Source: Gammaproteobacteria bacterium (GTDB taxonomy: Bacteria; Pseudomonadota; Gammaproteobacteria; Steroidobacterales; Woeseiaceae). Taken from it: a DNA stretch of 64,000 bases. Of the stretch, positions 34,087 to 42,617 are shown piece by piece; position 1 is the first letter of the stretch, and every line of letters starts with the position of its first letter. The notes below the pieces were generated by a model. That model worked only from the letters and a program-made list of their open reading frames with translations, ran no database searches and had not been told where the DNA came from. The translations under genes were made by a program, and so were the position numbers. The stretch lies in the NCBI GenBank assembly GCA_024639825.1, contig JAHEGH010000008.1, positions 19,153 to 83,152 of the forward strand. Direction: 5' to 3'.

Positions 34087-35184
34087 TTACGGCCAGTCCC
34101 GACTGACGGTCATGAAAGAACCATTCGTCGTTAACGCGAGAGACCAGAAGGAAATAGGCGCGGCGAAATCGCCCTGCATGGGAAACAGCATGATATTGAC
34201 GGGTATGCCCGACGGGAGTTCACGCGTGGCGCGCGCGAAAATATTGAGTCTTTCGTTTGCACCCACCCGGGTTTTGTCCGTGGTCGCCGCCTCCATGGTC
34301 GGCATGCCATCGACGAGCAAAATGATGTTATCGGGTCTCGGTGACAGCGACTTCGCAACGGCAAATGCCGAGTGCATGTTCGTACCGTTCTTCGGCACGG
34401 TGCGGCGCAGAACGCGAATTGCTTCGGACAATTGTTGCCCGTCTCCGGCGGTCAGCCACACGCCCTCGGTACCGCGAATGACCGGCTCCGCCTGATTGTT
34501 AAACATATAGATCTGGTATTGATCGTCTTCCTGGAATTGTGTTGTCAGCCAGTTGACCGTCGCCACTACCTGACGCCACTTGCGCGCTCGTAACTGCTCA
34601 GACTCGGATTTGTTACGGCGAATGATGACATTCGCCACTTTGTCGGCGAGCATGCTGGCCGAGCGGTCCACCAGAATCAGGGTGCGTTCGCCACCAAGCC
34701 TCAGACCGGTCAGATACTGGCGATCGCCTTCACCTTTGAACTCGCGGATTTGTTCGCCGGCTTCGTCCTGCTCAGCCTTGATAGCCAGAAGGCGCTTCAC
34801 CTCTTCTTCCAGCGACTTGATATCCGACTGCAGCTTTTCGACACGCTCTATCTTGGCCAGCGTGTCCTGATCGTACTTGTCGAGTTCCGCCTGCAACTCC
34901 TGGATTAACGCGATAATCTGCGCAATCTTGCTGTCGGCGTCTTCTTTCTCAACTTCCAGTTTCTGCTTGGTGTTTCGTGCCAGGGCGAGATTCTTGCGTC
35001 CCTCGAGCACCTCGATCTCGAGCCGATTTGTCTCGGCCATCAGCTCGCTGTTGTCGTTCTCGGTCGTGGCGTTTACGTGTGAGTTGATGATCATGAAAAA
35101 CAGGATGACTGCGCCGAAGCCACAGCTCATGCAGTCGAGGAACGACATGCTGAAGATCTCGGTGGATCTGCGCCTACGCGCCAT
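34087..35184 (-). CDS. VWA-domain protein with TolR/ExbD-like membrane anchor (copy 2)
   Basis: 365 aa, same architecture as the next gene. N-terminus MARRRRSTEI, then the helix FSMSFLDCMSCGFGAVILFFMII (about 11-33) with Asp17 at the identical position. A long charged coiled coil spans about 45-145 (KLEVEKEDADSKIAQIIAL). The VWA domain begins near residue 165 with the MIDAS-type motif DRSAS (173-177). Both copies share the FSxSFLDCxxCGFGA block, which is stronger conservation than a simple anchor needs. The ATG lies inside the upstream FHA gene (11-bp overlap). Confidence 0.85.
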   Translation of the reverse strand: MARRRRSTEIFSMSFLDCMSCGFGAVILFFMIINSHVNATTENDNSELMAETNRLEIEVLEGRKNLALARNTKQKLEVEKEDADSKIAQIIALIQELQAELDKYDQDTLAKIERVEKLQSDIKSLEEEVKRLLAIKAEQDEAGEQIREFKGEGDRQYLTGLRLGGERTLILVDRSASMLADKVANVIIRRNKSESEQLRARKWRQVVATVNWLTTQFQEDDQYQIYMFNNQAEPVIRGTEGVWLTAGDGQQLSEAIRVLRRTVPKNGTNMHSAFAVAKSLSPRPDNIILLVDGMPTMEAATTDKTRVGANERLNIFARATRELPSGIPVNIMLFPMQGDFAAPISFWSLALTTNGSFMTVSRDWP

Positions 35185-36535
35185 TTGCCGTCTCCACGTA
35201 AATCATGCGCAGTTCCACGCCGGGCGTACCAACTCGCAATACATCGCCAGTCTGCAGGACCGCCGAACCATCGATGCGATGCCCGTTCAGGAATGTGCCG
35301 TAGCGACTATGATCTGTGACAACGCACTGGCCATCGATTGTGGAGATATCGCAATGTCGTCGCGAAACACCGGGAACATCCGGCCCCAGATCCAGCCAGC
35401 GCTCCCCCTCCGAGGTCTGCGTTCCCAGCGATAGTGCGACTCCGCCGACCGGAACCGCGTTGTTGCCGAGCAAGATATGTGTGGGTTGCGCGGCCGCCTC
35501 ACGGCCACCCACATCAACGGACACGGGCGCCTGGTCCCATGGCAGGTGGCGCGCGAGTGTTACCACACTGCCCGGGCGGCTCTCGACGCAACGTTGCAAC
35601 AGCCCGCGCGCAGTAGCGCCGGGCTCAAGCAGAAATACCGCGCCGCCGACCCTGGCTTTCAATGTGTCCGCTAGTCCGGGCATGCGTGCCGCACGATCCG
35701 ATAACTGCAGCGCGGGCGTCTCTCCCGCACGGTAGAGAGCACGCAGGTTGCTCACAATATTCTGGTAGACCGGAGTTGCTGCCGTCACAAAATCGAGCGA
35801 AGAAATTTCGGCCTTATGCGCTATGCCGCGATACGCGATCTCCATCGGTACAGACTCACGACTACTCGCGATGCCAAGCCAGTCCAGCATCCGGTCCTGC
35901 AGCATCTGTTCGGTCTCTGCCGTATGCAATGGGTCGAAGCGCGACTGCTGCACGAAAGACTCGGCAATCATGCGCAGCCAGATGCCATACAAGTCGAGCA
36001 TGCCCGTCTCGTCGACCAGCGCCGAACGCTCAAATTGCGCCTGCCCTTCCTGCTGCAGGCGTGTCAGCATCGTGGAATGCAGACTCAGGTCGACGTGCAC
36101 CGGCACCGCGTTCTTGTACTGGCGACGCGTTGCCGCCACTGCCGCATCGACCATCGCAACCACCGGGATATCGAGGTCCATCGCGATACCGAGGAGCAGC
36201 CCGAGGTTTTCAGCATTCATGTAGCCCGGTACAGCCAGCGCCAGCCGATCACCCGGCTTCGCCACACGTTGCCACAGGGTTTCGAATTGCCTGCTCACCA
36301 GATCCGCAGCGGTCAGGTGCTGGAAGCGCGCATCCGCCAGCGGTGTTGCGCGCAGGTCGTCCCAGTAATGATTCTTGGTACGCCGCGGCTCCAGGCTTGC
36401 GCTGGCCCAGGCCTCGCGGCCCGTCACAAGGCCATCATCCTTGAGCAACGCGTATCCCGGTTCGCGACACAGGATACGCTCGCCATCCGTTAGCAGGAGG
36501 CCTGCGTCGTTCAGATGTGCTGCGAGCAAGGTCAC
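35174..36535 (-). CDS. Hsp70/actin-like protein with C-terminal FHA domain
   Basis: 453-aa cytoplasmic protein. Residues 1-300 resemble the Hsp70/actin-fold (YegD-like) family: LLLTDGERILCREPGYALL near the start, LALAVPGYMNAENLGLLLGIAMDLDIPVVAMVDAAVAA around 100-140, and VHVDLSLHSTML. The key ATP-binding glycines are not clearly conserved, so nucleotide binding is uncertain. Residues about 365-445 are an FHA domain with GVSRRHCDIS and DHSRYGTFLNGHRI, which bind phosphothreonine peptides. It is a likely phospho-reader for the kinases of the cluster. The start is GTG at 36535; the stop overlaps the next VWA gene. Confidence 0.82.
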   Translation of the reverse strand: MTLLAAHLNDAGLLLTDGERILCREPGYALLKDDGLVTGREAWASASLEPRRTKNHYWDDLRATPLADARFQHLTAADLVSRQFETLWQRVAKPGDRLALAVPGYMNAENLGLLLGIAMDLDIPVVAMVDAAVAATRRQYKNAVPVHVDLSLHSTMLTRLQQEGQAQFERSALVDETGMLDLYGIWLRMIAESFVQQSRFDPLHTAETEQMLQDRMLDWLGIASSRESVPMEIAYRGIAHKAEISSLDFVTAATPVYQNIVSNLRALYRAGETPALQLSDRAARMPGLADTLKARVGGAVFLLEPGATARGLLQRCVESRPGSVVTLARHLPWDQAPVSVDVGGREAAAQPTHILLGNNAVPVGGVALSLGTQTSEGERWLDLGPDVPGVSRRHCDISTIDGQCVVTDHSRYGTFLNGHRIDGSAVLQTGDVLRVGTPGVELRMIYVETANGA

Positions 36536-36554
36536 GAGTGCGTCCGATCCAGTG

Positions 36555-37355
36555 TCAGTCTGACTTCAGGTGCCGAATAACTTTGTCATCACAGTATGTC
36601 TCGCTGTCGAAAACGAGCCGTTCCTGCACAAGCTGCAACTGGTGCACGAGGAACATCAGGAAAATACTGATGAGCAGCGCGATGAAGGTCGAGTTAAACG
36701 CCACACCGAGACTCTGCGTAACACCGGCGATATCACCTTTGACCGCCTTGTCCGCCTGGGCCAGGGCTTCACCAATTCCACGTACCGTGCCAATGAACCC
36801 GATCGACGGGATAGCCCAGGAAATATAGCGAATCATTGAGAGCTCTGACTCGAGACGCTCGGCCTCGGATTCGCAAATCGTGTGAGTACTGGTCGATACA
36901 TCCTGAATACTTCGCGTCGAGGCAAAACGTCGCAGGGCGTTCAAAAGAGCACGTGGCAACAGCATTTGCTGGCGATCTTCAGGCAGGGCCTGCACCTGAC
37001 GTGCAAACTCGCGCGTGTCCTCGGGAAGTATTCGCATTCCTTCCGGGACCGGGACGAGGTCGACGTCGAGCAGCTTCCTCTCGGCATTAATTTTTGCAGC
37101 TTTGTAACCCATGATGGCCAACGCCCAGAACATCAGAATGAAACAGGACTCCTGCTCCAGGTCCTTTATCAGCACCCAGACGCTGCGTTCGCGCACGAAA
37201 TCCGGGTCGGCTTCCGCCATCATGTTTTGCTCGATGATGACTTCGGCTGCATTGGGTCGCACTACGGACACGTAGAACGCATGCACGACAATGATCGCGA
37301 TGATCAGAGCGAACAGCTGGTAGACGAATTCAACTGGGATATTCTTCTTGTTCAT
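36555..37355 (-). CDS. MotA/TolQ/ExbB-type proton channel subunit
   Basis: 266 aa from the ATG at 37355 (a TTG lies two codons upstream). A first helix (VYQLFALIIAIIVVHAF), a second helix (CFILMFWALAIMGY), a cytoplasmic loop of about 75 residues, then helices three and four. The third/fourth helices carry the family core WAIPSIGFIGTVRGIGEALAQ and GVTQSLGVAFNSTFIALLISIFLMFLVHQLQ, matching the TolQ/ExbB/MotA signature. Such subunits form a pentamer around a dimer of TolR/ExbD/MotB. No TolR or ExbD homologue is adjacent; the two VWA proteins are the likely substitutes. Confidence 0.88.
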   Translation of the reverse strand: MNKKNIPVEFVYQLFALIIAIIVVHAFYVSVVRPNAAEVIIEQNMMAEADPDFVRERSVWVLIKDLEQESCFILMFWALAIMGYKAAKINAERKLLDVDLVPVPEGMRILPEDTREFARQVQALPEDRQQMLLPRALLNALRRFASTRSIQDVSTSTHTICESEAERLESELSMIRYISWAIPSIGFIGTVRGIGEALAQADKAVKGDIAGVTQSLGVAFNSTFIALLISIFLMFLVHQLQLVQERLVFDSETYCDDKVIRHLKSD

Positions 37356-37380
37356 AGGCAATGCTCAGTAGCTCATGCGA

Positions 37381-37662
37381 TCAAATATCGACCGGAAAAT
37401 CAGTGGACTGTTCGAACCGCACGTCCTCCGAGAATTCGAAGTCATCGTCCTCGATCTCTGAGTAGTCTTCATCGAGACCCAATAGTTCGTCGATTTCTTC
37501 ATCAGTCACCGCGTCCTCGGGCTCGGCGGACTCTTCCGAGACAGCTTCCTCTGCAGCCGCCTCGACCGTGTCGGGGGCATCCGTCCCGGTGTCAGCTTCC
37601 TGTGCCCAGAGCGCGGACGGTCCGAAGAACGCAAGCAGTATCATCAGTTTCAGACGGTACAC
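37381..37662 (-). CDS. Small acidic exported protein
   Basis: 93 aa. The GTG start at 37662 has a good RBS (AGGAG 7-8 bases upstream). A signal peptide (MYRLKLMILLAFFGPSALWAQ) is followed by about 70 residues almost wholly of Asp, Glu, Ala, Ser and Thr, ending in DFEFSEDVRFEQSTDFPVDI. It is probably disordered and could bind cations or be an adaptor. No homologue is recognised. It lies between the FGE/PEGA gene and the TolQ-like gene, on the same strand, 19-25 bp before the latter. Confidence 0.75.
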   Translation of the reverse strand: MYRLKLMILLAFFGPSALWAQEADTGTDAPDTVEAAAEEAVSEESAEPEDAVTDEEIDELLGLDEDYSEIEDDDFEFSEDVRFEQSTDFPVDI

Positions 37663-37762
37663 GTGCCTGTCTCCTGTGGTTAATCGCGACGGCCACAGTC
37701 TTGGACCGTGGCCACAATGTATTGTCTCATGAAATTTTGGTCGTCATCCTTAACGCGCAGCA

Positions 37763-40189
37763 TCAGTCCGCAAATCGCGCTATACGAAAGCCGACGTCCT
37801 GCCGGGGTTCTGAACTGAAGTCCCTGAAACTGAGGCGCAGCTCGCCTACGCCTGCCTGTCGCCAACTCGATCCACGTATCACATGGCTGGTACCGCGATC
37901 CGGTCCGGTCGGATCAACGATCGGTTTGGTGATACCGGGCGTCGGCACGGTGTAGAAATCGTTTACCCATTCCGCAACGTTACCGCCCCCATCATAGATT
38001 CCGAGGGCGTTCGCCTCGAAGCTGCCGACGGGCGCAGTGGAGGCGTAGCCGTCATCGTAGGCGGGCAATATCGATGGCACGAGTTCAAGCGCCGCGCGAT
38101 CTGCATAGTTACCCGCCTTCTCGGGCGGCGGCCATTTAGCACCCCAGGAAAACCTGGAGGGCTGCTTTTGCCCACCATAGCGAATCGCCAGGACCCACTC
38201 GGCTTCAGTCGGCAGCCGGTAGCCGTCCGTCAGGGGGTAAACAGGAACCCATTCACCGAACTCGGCCTTGTACGCAGGTGTCCGCCCTTCACGTTGACTG
38301 AGCCAGTTACAGTACTGCACGGCGTCAGCCCAACTGATGTTGGCGACCGGGTTGTTATCGGCGCCGAGTGACGGGTGCAGGTTGGTACCCGAGTCGTGGT
38401 TTTCACGGTACTCGGCGAATTCCTTGTTGGTAACCTCGTGCACGCCGATCAGGAATGGCCGGGTGACAGTGACCGGGACAATCACCTCGTTGGCACGACG
38501 CCCCACCTCAGCGCGCGATGCCCCCATCGAGAAAGTCGCGGGTTCAACGCGCCGCATGGTTTGGCCAGCAGGCGACTTGAGTATCTTGGCGATGCTGTCC
38601 TGCGCAACCGCTTCAACCGACCGCAGCGTCGCTGACAGTGTTTGCGGATAACCTGGCCGCGGCGTCACGGTGCGTCGCCACGAGACATGGCCCTGGCGGC
38701 GCACCTCGATCGAATGGGGCGCCGAAGTCAATCGCAACGTCGTCTTACCTTTACCTCGCGCACGACCATCGACATAGACCGTCGAATCCTCCGGGCTCAC
38801 ATTTACAGTTACCGTGCCGAGACGCGCAGACAGATCAACGGTAATCGACTCCGATGCATTGGATTCAAGCCGCAGACTGCGTCGCGTCACGCCGTATCCA
38901 GCCTTCGATAGTCCGATGTCATAGTCGACTTCGGGCGCCAGCGAGAGCGTTATCGGGGACTGTCCTCGATAGCGGCCATTGACGGTGACATTTGCACCGC
39001 GGGGGATCGTATTGACGATAAGCCGCGCGTCGGCAGGATCCAGCGTAATCAGCGGCAATTGCTGGGCCACGTTGGGCTCAGCTACAACGGTGCCATCCCA
39101 GGCACTGAAGCCGTCTTTCGACAGGGTCACATCGTGTGAGCCCTCCAGTAACTCGATCGTTGCGGGTGTGACGCCAACCTCTTCGTCACCTTTGAATATC
39201 TTCGCGCCCGGGGGTTCGGACTCAATACGCACATCAGCCCAGCGCGGCACCAACTGCACGCTGAAGTTCTCAAGCAGATCCAGACCCTCGATCTCGACAA
39301 CACCAGTAAATGGCAGAAAGCGCTCGGACTCCACAGTTACGGAGTGCGGTCCTGGCTCCAGCTGGACAGGACCGAATGGTGCATTGCCCACCTGCCCTTC
39401 GTCGACGGTTACCACTGCGTCGACCGCAGGGTCAGCGAAAACCAGGAGTCGCCCTGGCTTCTTGCGCATGCGCAGACTAACCGTCATCGATTGCTCATCG
39501 CCGACAACAAAGGTCTGCTCTACGTCGTAGTAACCTTGTTTCTGCACGTTTACCGTGTAGTCACCCTTGCGCAGCAAAACTCGATCGCCAATGGGCAAGC
39601 GAAACCAGCCACCGTCGATGCTGAAGCCGTCAGGCTCAGCCGGGGCGATTTCGAACTCCACTGACTTCGCACTGAATAACAGGTACGAGGCCAGCAGCAG
39701 TGCTGCGAGCCCAGCGCTGACGATCACTTTGAGGGAGCTGGTCCGATGCTTCTCAATCCGGGCTGCCGTTTCTACGGCACGAGTAAACGCGGTGGGTGCG
39801 ATCGCCTCCTCATCAGGCAGCTCGTCCCCTTCCGGCAGATCCGGCGGGCGAGTAACGTAAGCACTGTCTTCCAGGCGCACATCGAGCGACAAACGCTCGC
39901 CTTCCGCCTGGACGCGAATGCGGCTGCCGTAGAATTGCAGCTCGTCCCCATGTTTAAGCTTGCGGCTGGTTTCAAGCGTTTCGCCATTTATCGTCATCGC
40001 CGCGCTACGGCCGACTGGCTGTACAAATGGGGTGCCATCGAGCAAATCAAGTAATGCAACGGGCCCGCCGCCCGGCCCTGGCAGGCGCAGCTCACAGTCG
40101 CTGCTCGTGCCGACGCGCAGGGGCAGTGCAGGCGCGTCTACGCGGCGCTCCCCTTCCACATCCTTTATAAACAGATGATCGAAACTCAA
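37763..40189 (-). CDS. Membrane protein with FHA-like, PEGA and FGE-sulfatase domains
   Basis: 808 aa. Residues 1-105 form an FHA-like domain (LRVGTSSDCELRLPG, AMTINGETLETSRKLKHGDELQF). A single transmembrane helix follows (about 153-174). Residues 180-515 hold several PEGA repeats (YTVNVQKQGYYDVEQTFVV, GAKIFKGDEEVGVTPATIEL, GANVTVNGRYRGQSPITLSL, STVYVDGRARGKGKTTLRL). Residues about 545-808 are a formylglycine-generating-enzyme-like domain (GVHEVTNKEFAEY, GGGNVAEWVNDFY, RGSSWRQAG, VGFRIAR); the cysteine of active FGE enzymes is missing, so it is probably a binding fold. TTG start with a perfect RBS (AAGGAG), overlapping the kinase stop by four bases. Confidence 0.88.
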   Translation of the reverse strand: MSFDHLFIKDVEGERRVDAPALPLRVGTSSDCELRLPGPGGGPVALLDLLDGTPFVQPVGRSAAMTINGETLETSRKLKHGDELQFYGSRIRVQAEGERLSLDVRLEDSAYVTRPPDLPEGDELPDEEAIAPTAFTRAVETAARIEKHRTSSLKVIVSAGLAALLLASYLLFSAKSVEFEIAPAEPDGFSIDGGWFRLPIGDRVLLRKGDYTVNVQKQGYYDVEQTFVVGDEQSMTVSLRMRKKPGRLLVFADPAVDAVVTVDEGQVGNAPFGPVQLEPGPHSVTVESERFLPFTGVVEIEGLDLLENFSVQLVPRWADVRIESEPPGAKIFKGDEEVGVTPATIELLEGSHDVTLSKDGFSAWDGTVVAEPNVAQQLPLITLDPADARLIVNTIPRGANVTVNGRYRGQSPITLSLAPEVDYDIGLSKAGYGVTRRSLRLESNASESITVDLSARLGTVTVNVSPEDSTVYVDGRARGKGKTTLRLTSAPHSIEVRRQGHVSWRRTVTPRPGYPQTLSATLRSVEAVAQDSIAKILKSPAGQTMRRVEPATFSMGASRAEVGRRANEVIVPVTVTRPFLIGVHEVTNKEFAEYRENHDSGTNLHPSLGADNNPVANISWADAVQYCNWLSQREGRTPAYKAEFGEWVPVYPLTDGYRLPTEAEWVLAIRYGGQKQPSRFSWGAKWPPPEKAGNYADRAALELVPSILPAYDDGYASTAPVGSFEANALGIYDGGGNVAEWVNDFYTVPTPGITKPIVDPTGPDRGTSHVIRGSSWRQAGVGELRLSFRDFSSEPRQDVGFRIARFAD

Positions 40190-42597
40190 ATCGGCTCCTT
40201 ACAAACCACTTCGACGGGCTGCATTTCAATCTCGGGCGCCACGCGAAACTCAACGCGCACGTCCCGGAATCCCGGCCTGATGCCAAGCGCGACATAGGTC
40301 CCCGGCCGCAAGTTCAGGTCCGTACTACCGAAACTACCGAGCACGCCGACCTTGTAAATGGAAACCGCAGTCATGTTATCCGAAACCAGCTCTACCGTGA
40401 CAGGCGTTGCCGCGCGCTTTAGCAGGCGCGACAGTTCGTCGCGCTGGCCAGCCAGGCGTGGCCCGATCTCTGGCATGACCGTGACGTCCACGACCAGTTT
40501 CGTCGCCCGTTGCATCACGGAAGGCACCGACAGGCGATCCGGATCCTTGATGTACTCATCAAATTGCCTGTGTAGCGCACTCATCTGTCGGGCGTTCGAG
40601 AGCCCGTCTTTAGCGAATGCCAGATTGCCATCGACTTTCAGTATTTGTTCGTAGGTCGTTGCGGCCGCATCCCAGTCCTCGGAGCCTTCCAGCGATACAG
40701 CCTCCTGCTCCAGCGTGTTGATGTTGCTCAAGCGCAGGCCCTGATCGACCTGCAACAGGCCGTCGGCAGGTTCCTGCGAACCAGGAATCAGTTGCTCCGC
40801 CATGCGAAACGCTGCTCGCGCACCCAGATAGTCTCCGATCGCCAGCGCTTCGAGGCCTTCACTCATGCGTGAATCGAACTGCATCTTGATCCGCGTGGCG
40901 CGAACGCGCTCCAATCCTTCAGTCGCAGGCAACCAGTTGGGATCGAGTGTGGCTGCCTGCGCAAAATTGGCTTCGGCGGCGTCCAGTTCCAGCTCCTCTT
41001 CAAAGACGAGTCCCTGCTCAACGAGTTGCAGCACCGTTTCAAGATTTTGTGCACGCTCGAGGCCGGCACGAGCCTCCGGATGGTTCGGCGTGATGGCGAC
41101 AGCAAGCTCATAAAATCGCAGTGCGTCCAAACGCTCGCCCGCATCGAATGCCGCCCTGGCGGCTGACAGCGCTTTTTCAAACTCGGGTTCAACCTGGTCG
41201 AACAGCGGCTCGAGAACGGACAATGCGTCGAGATAGTGCAGTTCGGCCGCCGCCCAATTGCGCTTCAGAAATGCCGCGTCGCCCTGCGCATAAAAGTCCC
41301 TGGCACGACGATAAGGCACCTGCGCCCAGCGCTGCACACTGCGTCGCTCCAGCGTTTCGAAATCTGACAGCAACTCGCCGAGAATCATTTCAACGTTGTA
41401 ACGAAGCTTGCCATCATCATTGAGACCGCTGAAATCCGCATCGTTCTCGTTGAACTCAATCGTTTCGCCGTCGAGCGCCACATTCTCGGGCTTATAGTCG
41501 CGCGTCACGCGGTCGATACCCGGTTCGCCACTGCCTTCCAGGACATCCGACTCGACCAGGGATCCGTTCGCCGGCGCTCGCGACGACGGAACGGCCCCTT
41601 CTCGCACCGCACCCTTCTGCTCGTCCACTGCGTCGGGCAGCAGGAACACCACGCCCAGCAGTACAACCACGAGCGTAGCGAGCGCTACCAGCATGGTGCG
41701 CGGACTGATCCCGGATGAACTGCCCGCGGCGACATCAGAAATCGCTTCCGCACCGGCCGCCTGAACCGGCCGTAACGCCGCGACTGTCTCGATTCGCTCG
41801 TCATCCGGCGCAGGGCGGGCGACGATCTGGGAATGCGCAGGACCCGGCGCGAACCCGGCCGCTCGCAGCGTCTCAACAATCTCCTCTGCATCGGGCCTCG
41901 CTGCGGCGTCCTTATCCAGCATGCTGGCAACCAGATCGCGCAGCGACTCAGGCACTTTGTCCCCACTCGCCGCCTGCAGCGGCGCAGTTTCAGCATCCGG
42001 TGGCCACGGCGGCGCACCCGAGATGAGTTCGTACATCAGGATTCCCAGCGCGTAGATATCATCGGACGGCTGCGCAACGCTTCCGGCGAGGGCCTGCGGG
42101 CTGGCCGCAACCGGCGAACCGCCGCCTGCATTCGAACCAACCGATGCGGCAACACCGAAATCGCTGAGGTACGGAACACCGTTGTGGTCGAGCAGCACGT
42201 TTGACGCCTTAACGTCGCGATGCACGATGCCCTTTGCATGCGAGTAGCGCAGCGCATCGGCAACAAGACCCAGCGGCGGCAGAATTTCCGTCAGGGCTTT
42301 TGCTGTGAGTGCACCGAGATCCACGCCGGCGACATACTGCAAGCTGTAAAATGCCGTGCCCTGATCTTCGTGAAATTCGAATACGCGCACGATGTGCGCG
42401 TGCATGAGTCGCAGGTTGGTTTGCCACTCATCTCGCAGACGCTTGCCGGCCGCGCCCGCCGGTACGATCTTGAGGGCGACAGACGCCCGCGTCATTCGAT
42501 CGCGTGCGAGCCAGGTTTCTGCTTCTCCGCCCTTGCCGAGCGATCGCTCCAGCGTATACCTGTCGGCTAACTGGGTCCCTTTACTGAGTTCGAGCAT
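40186..42597 (-). CDS. Membrane Ser/Thr protein kinase with TPR-like extracytoplasmic region
   Basis: 803 aa from the ATG at 42597 (20 bp after the preceding stop; the longer ORF overlaps that lipoprotein gene). Residues 1-270 are an active-looking Hanks kinase: glycine loop LGKGGEAETW, VALKI lysine, catalytic loop HRDVKASNVLL and DFG. A linker leads to a transmembrane helix (LVALATLVVVLLGVVFLL, about 300-320). The outer part has an acidic linker, helical repeats with TPR-like spacing (about 420-660; FYAQGDAAFLKRNWAAAELHYLDAL, PNHPEARAGLERAQNLE), and a C-terminal beta domain. PEGA/FGE protein is the next gene. The outer part probably senses an envelope ligand. Confidence 0.9.
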   Translation of the reverse strand: MLELSKGTQLADRYTLERSLGKGGEAETWLARDRMTRASVALKIVPAGAAGKRLRDEWQTNLRLMHAHIVRVFEFHEDQGTAFYSLQYVAGVDLGALTAKALTEILPPLGLVADALRYSHAKGIVHRDVKASNVLLDHNGVPYLSDFGVAASVGSNAGGGSPVAASPQALAGSVAQPSDDIYALGILMYELISGAPPWPPDAETAPLQAASGDKVPESLRDLVASMLDKDAAARPDAEEIVETLRAAGFAPGPAHSQIVARPAPDDERIETVAALRPVQAAGAEAISDVAAGSSSGISPRTMLVALATLVVVLLGVVFLLPDAVDEQKGAVREGAVPSSRAPANGSLVESDVLEGSGEPGIDRVTRDYKPENVALDGETIEFNENDADFSGLNDDGKLRYNVEMILGELLSDFETLERRSVQRWAQVPYRRARDFYAQGDAAFLKRNWAAAELHYLDALSVLEPLFDQVEPEFEKALSAARAAFDAGERLDALRFYELAVAITPNHPEARAGLERAQNLETVLQLVEQGLVFEEELELDAAEANFAQAATLDPNWLPATEGLERVRATRIKMQFDSRMSEGLEALAIGDYLGARAAFRMAEQLIPGSQEPADGLLQVDQGLRLSNINTLEQEAVSLEGSEDWDAAATTYEQILKVDGNLAFAKDGLSNARQMSALHRQFDEYIKDPDRLSVPSVMQRATKLVVDVTVMPEIGPRLAGQRDELSRLLKRAATPVTVELVSDNMTAVSIYKVGVLGSFGSTDLNLRPGTYVALGIRPGFRDVRVEFRVAPEIEMQPVEVVCKEPI

Positions 42598-42617
42598 TGT
42601 GAGCCGCTTAATGCGCT

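Noticed and set aside
33073-37355. Zorya antiphage system (ZorAB)
   Set aside because: The TolQ-like protein lacks a long cytoplasmic tail, partners are VWA proteins rather than OmpA-domain ZorB, and no ZorC/D/E-like genes are adjacent.
36882-37955. 357-aa plus-strand ORF over the TolQ-like and acidic genes
   Set aside because: Shadow frame with Arg/Pro-rich sequence and no domain.
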